NCBI RefSeq assembly: GCF_003605435.1
Contig: NZ_QXQB01000001.1
Coordinates: forward strand, 1,488,001 to 1,552,000
Length of the DNA: 64,000 nucleotides
DNA from: Paenibacillus pinisoli
GTDB lineage: Bacteria > Bacillota > Bacilli > Paenibacillales > Paenibacillaceae
Direction of reading: 5' to 3'
Part shown: positions 61,369 to 64,000 of the stretch, one piece after another
Layout: each line of letters starts with the position of its first letter
Numbering within the stretch: the first letter of the stretch is position 1
The notes under the pieces: model-generated
What the model was told of the DNA's origin: nothing
The model's database searches: none
Seen by the model: the letters and a program-made list of their open reading frames with translations, nothing else
Translations under genes and position numbers: made by a program

Positions 61369-63045
61369 TTATTGTCTTTTGCTTGCTTCGGCAAGCAGCG
61401 CTACTGCCCGTTTCAGCTGCAATTGGATGGATACAGGATTGTACGGCACCCATTCATCCCGCTCCAAATAATGAACATGCCCTCCCCGGACTGCAGCCAG
61501 CGCGTTCCATTCCTGCGACTGAAACAGGGTCTCTGCATGGGCAGTAGAGCCCCGCTCATCAGGATAGATGACCACGAGCAGCCGGTCTCCCTCATAATCG
61601 GCGAGCTCCTCCGGCTGGATCTGGACAGAATGAAAGCGGTCCTGCTGTTGCTCGATTTCAGCCTTTATACGGGCAGGCGGTCGTAATCCCAGCGATTGAT
61701 AAATTACATAACCGATATTTCTGGCTCCGTATACCAGCAGCTCGCCAGGCTTGAGCACGAATACGGCATAGGAATCCTGGGCAGCCTCCAACTGCTGCAC
61801 CTGCAAGCGCGCTGCCTCCTCCTCTTCGTCAAAGGCAGCCAGCCAGCGCTCTGCCTCGCCGCTTCGGCCGATAGCTCTGGCAATCAGCCGCAGATGCTCT
61901 CTCCATCCCAGCTCCATCCATGAAACCTCTACCACAGGCGCGTAAGGCCGCAATTGCGAGGCACTCAGCTCCATATACTGCAGATGCTCTCTTGCGGCAA
62001 TGACAAGCTCAATCCGGTTGCGGCGCAGAGACGACTTGATTTGCTCGGGGGAGCTGTCTATATCTGCAAAGATCATCCCCTCCGGCGATTCGGCCTCCTC
62101 CTTGCCTGAAGCATTGACATATTCGCTATTCTCCGCAATCGTTACAACAGGCTTAACGCCAAGCAACAGCATATGGCTGGCATAAGGAATCAGCCAGACG
62201 GCCACACGCGGAGCCGGCCCCTGATCGAAGGCAGTCGGTGAAACCCCGGTATGCTGCTTGAAGCGCCGGCTTAAGTAGAATTCATCCCTATATCCGACTC
62301 TGTGCGCAATTTCCCTTAGGGTCCCGGCATCCTCAATTAACAGCTCGATGGCCCGATTCACGCGAATCCGGGTCAAGTATTCGCTTGGCGAATAACCTGT
62401 TAGCTGCTTGAACATCGAGGAATAATGGGAGCGGCTTACTCCTGCGATTGCAGCCAAGTCATCGCGAGACACTTTGTTGTGAAAGTAATTCTCCAGATGA
62501 ACGATACTCCGTTCCATGCTTGGCTGCTCCGCCTGCTCTCCCTGACGCTTCAGGCGCTCCAGCACATATAACATGATCTCTTGAAGGCTAATCTGGTTCC
62601 TCAGATGCCTCCACTCTTGCGTCGGAACCCGGTGAACGTACAATTCCTCCAGCTTGGCCATAATCGCCGGTTCAGACGGCAGAATCTCGATATGCTCCCC
62701 GGATAAAAGCTCGCTTTTCCTCATTGCCGCCTGGCGCTTGTCCCCATGCGTTGCTTGAGGGGCCGTCAGCAGAAGCACATAGACATGGAACGGCTGCAAG
62801 CGGTCGGCGGTCAACGAAGCTTCAAGACCTGAGGGAATTAGCGCCATATCCCCTTGGGACAGCTCCCGCGCTTCGCCATCCACGCTCAAGCTGCCTCTTC
62901 CGCTTGCTAACGCCAGCAGCGCCGTATATGGTTCATTTATAAGATAGATCGGAAGGTTGGACGTGCCGTACACGGACTTCATTCCGGCAGCGGCAATCAG
63001 GGGAAATCCGGACTCCACCCATTCCGATTGAAATTCGCTCATCAT
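61369..63045 (-). CDS. AraC activator fused to siderophore-binding domain, Btr-like
   Basis: About 558 residues; ATGs at 63048, 63045 and 63042 follow AAGGAGG, the latter two with better spacing. N-terminal cupin-like part (YLINEPYTALLALASGRGSL), then two AraC helix-turn-helix units at about 180-275: VSRDDLAAIAGVSRSHYSSM, FKQLTGYSPSEYLTRIRVNR, IAHRVGYRDEFYLSRRFKQH. The C-terminal 270 residues are a periplasmic-binding-protein domain (LLGVKPVVTIAENSEYVNAS, GARNIGYVIYQSLGLRPPAR) kept in the cytoplasm. Btr of Bacillus has this build and switches on siderophore uptake when the ferric siderophore enters. Lies 259 bp upstream of the receptor gene's control region. Confidence 0.92.
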   Translation of the reverse strand: MMSEFQSEWVESGFPLIAAAGMKSVYGTSNLPIYLINEPYTALLALASGRGSLSVDGEARELSQGDMALIPSGLEASLTADRLQPFHVYVLLLTAPQATHGDKRQAAMRKSELLSGEHIEILPSEPAIMAKLEELYVHRVPTQEWRHLRNQISLQEIMLYVLERLKRQGEQAEQPSMERSIVHLENYFHNKVSRDDLAAIAGVSRSHYSSMFKQLTGYSPSEYLTRIRVNRAIELLIEDAGTLREIAHRVGYRDEFYLSRRFKQHTGVSPTAFDQGPAPRVAVWLIPYASHMLLLGVKPVVTIAENSEYVNASGKEEAESPEGMIFADIDSSPEQIKSSLRRNRIELVIAAREHLQYMELSASQLRPYAPVVEVSWMELGWREHLRLIARAIGRSGEAERWLAAFDEEEEAARLQVQQLEAAQDSYAVFVLKPGELLVYGARNIGYVIYQSLGLRPPARIKAEIEQQQDRFHSVQIQPEELADYEGDRLLVVIYPDERGSTAHAETLFQSQEWNALAAVRGGHVHYLERDEWVPYNPVSIQLQLKRAVALLAEASKRQ

Positions 63046-63123
63046 CATATGCCTCCTTATGAGGTCGGTCAAGCCTATTATCATCGTAAGCGAAAACAAA
63101 TACAATAGAGGCGGCGAACGAAA

Positions 63124-63163
63124 GAAGCAGGCAAGAGGACTTGTTAGCCCCAATGCCTGCTTC
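63124..63163 (-). terminator. Terminator of SLH surface protein gene
   Basis: GAAGCAGGCA (63124-63133) pairs with TGCCTGCTTC (63154-63163). On the minus strand it is followed by TTTCGTTCG. It lies 26 bp after the stop of the surface protein. Confidence 0.8.
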
Positions 63164-63188
63164 TTGCCATGTTCTTCTGCCGAATGGC

Positions 63189-64000
63189 CTATTCCGTCTC
63201 GCTGCCTTCGTACAGCCGCAGCAATAATGTAATGGATTCCGCGCGTGTAATGCCGGCTTGCGGCATATATTGGTTGGCTCCGCGGCCGCCCACAATGCCT
63301 TTTAGACGAAGTGCTTCGATGGATGCCTTCGCCCAGGAAGGAATACGGTCATCATCCCCGAACCCGGTGCTTGCATCGTCGTCTCCGCCGATGCCAAGCG
63401 CTCTGGCAGTAATGACCGCCACCTCTGCCCGGGAAATGGATTGGTTCGGACGGAACGTTCCATCCTCATACCCTTGCACCCATCCCAGCTCAAGCGCTTG
63501 TGCTGCGGCTTGCTCTGCCCATGCTCCAATCGATGCCTGATCCGCAAAGCTGTGAGCTGTGCCGCTTCGCTTCGGCTGCAGCAGCTTCACAAGCATAACG
63601 ACAAACTCTGCTCGTGTAACGGACTGATCCGGCCTGAAGGTCTGGTCCGGATACCCGTCTGCCAAGCCTAGGGCTGCCGCTTGCTTGATCTCATTCTCAG
63701 CCCAATGACCTGCTATATCCGTCATTTCCTTTTGCGGCGGCTTCGGCTCGGATGCCAGGCGTGTAACGCTCAGACGGTATACCCGCTCCGTGCCATCTTC
63801 CGCAGCTATCGTAATCGTGAATGTATTGTCACCTGTATTCAGCTTCCATAAGTTCCCGCTAATCTCTTTGCCGTCCTGGTGAACCGTTGCTTTCGCTCCC
63901 TGATGCGCGAGCTCGAAGGAAATCTCAAGCTCCTCCAATTCCGTCACGATCTTGTAATCGAATACGGTCGGCGAGAAAGCAGGAATGAGCTCCATGCGGG
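63189..64000 (-). CDS. C-terminal end of SLH surface protein, 5' part beyond window
   Basis: The frame is open to the right edge; 270 codons are visible. The first 85 residues are a cadherin-like beta-sandwich (LIPAFSPTVFDYKIVTELEE, NTFTITIAAEDGTERVYRLS), common in Paenibacillus surface glycosidases. A Pro/Lys linker precedes three SLH domains: DIAGHWAENEIKQAAALGLA, SIGAWAEQAAAQALELGWVQ, RIPSWAKASIEALRLKGIVG, each with its RAE motif. It is anchored at the cell surface. The catalytic or binding part lies outside, so the role is unknown. Confidence 0.92.
   Translation of the reverse strand, partial: RMELIPAFSPTVFDYKIVTELEELEISFELAHQGAKATVHQDGKEISGNLWKLNTGDNTFTITIAAEDGTERVYRLSVTRLASEPKPPQKEMTDIAGHWAENEIKQAAALGLADGYPDQTFRPDQSVTRAEFVVMLVKLLQPKRSGTAHSFADQASIGAWAEQAAAQALELGWVQGYEDGTFRPNQSISRAEVAVITARALGIGGDDDASTGFGDDDRIPSWAKASIEALRLKGIVGGRGANQYMPQAGITRAESITLLLRLYEGSETE

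Overview
The window reads as chromosomal DNA of a spore-forming, S-layer-bearing Bacillales bacterium, most probably Paenibacillus. Supporting evidence: several proteins end in three SLH domains, there is a small acid-soluble spore protein (SspI), YesM/YesN-type two-component genes sit beside a carbohydrate ABC transporter, an OpuA betaine importer lies opposite a GbsR-type repressor, three GH8 glucanase/chitosanase genes share one cluster, and Shine-Dalgarno sites are strong. Most of the window is moderately GC-rich. The stretch 24.9-30.9 kb is clearly AT-richer and looks like an acquired, decaying island. No rRNA, tRNA, CRISPR or intact insertion sequence was seen.

Layout. (1) 1-9.2 kb, minus strand: YesM-like kinase, YesN-like regulator, two sugar permeases, a sugar-binding lipoprotein and a membrane-anchored DUF6259 protein, partial at the left edge. 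This is a complete sense-import-process unit. (2) 9.4-11.05 kb: alpha/beta hydrolase and TetR pair with a perfect operator palindrome. (3) 11.2-12.5 kb: about 20 copies of a 50-bp tandem repeat. (4) 12.6-23.7 kb, minus strand: GH8-SLH enzyme, LacI regulator, a GH8 enzyme resembling bacillal chitosanases, and a 1983-residue surface protein that fuses a purple-acid-phosphatase-like domain to a GH8 domain and SLH anchors. (5) 23.8-24.9 kb: Fur-controlled siderophore-binding lipoprotein. (6) 24.9-30.9 kb: a graveyard of polymorphic-toxin (Rhs-type) tails, each next to an immunity gene (two Imm53, a frameshifted Imm50, a SUFU gene with an in-frame amber stop, and several unassigned). (7) 30.9-37.3 kb: rRNA/tRNA methyltransferase, sspI, an isolated phnM, gbsR and opuAA-AB-AC. 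(8) 37.3-49.5 kb: SLH-anchored beta-lactamase-fold protein, membrane-anchored FAD oxidoreductase, prfC, zwf, YwmB-like protein, two unknown genes, moeA and mobB. (9) 49.5-53.6 kb: a LiaRS/PspA-type envelope-stress unit with two PspA paralogues around a PspC protein. (10) 53.8-56.7 kb: NlpC/P60 protein, a 950-bp array of nearly identical 100-bp repeats, and decayed gene fragments. (11) 56.7-64 kb: MocR/PdxR regulator, MEDS-domain kinase, a second Fur-controlled siderophore-binding lipoprotein beside a Btr-like AraC activator, and the SLH end of another surface protein.

How the genes fit together. Regions 1 and 4 serve extracellular polysaccharide attack and uptake, with several enzymes tethered to the S-layer. 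Regions 5 and 11 hold iron-siderophore receptors without their permeases, so they must share a permease encoded elsewhere. Region 9 is an envelope-stress response. Region 6 is the most unusual block: repeated hairpin-plus-boundary sequences separate successive immunity modules, suggesting stepwise capture and loss of toxin tips. All function calls come from reading motifs by eye; no database search was run.
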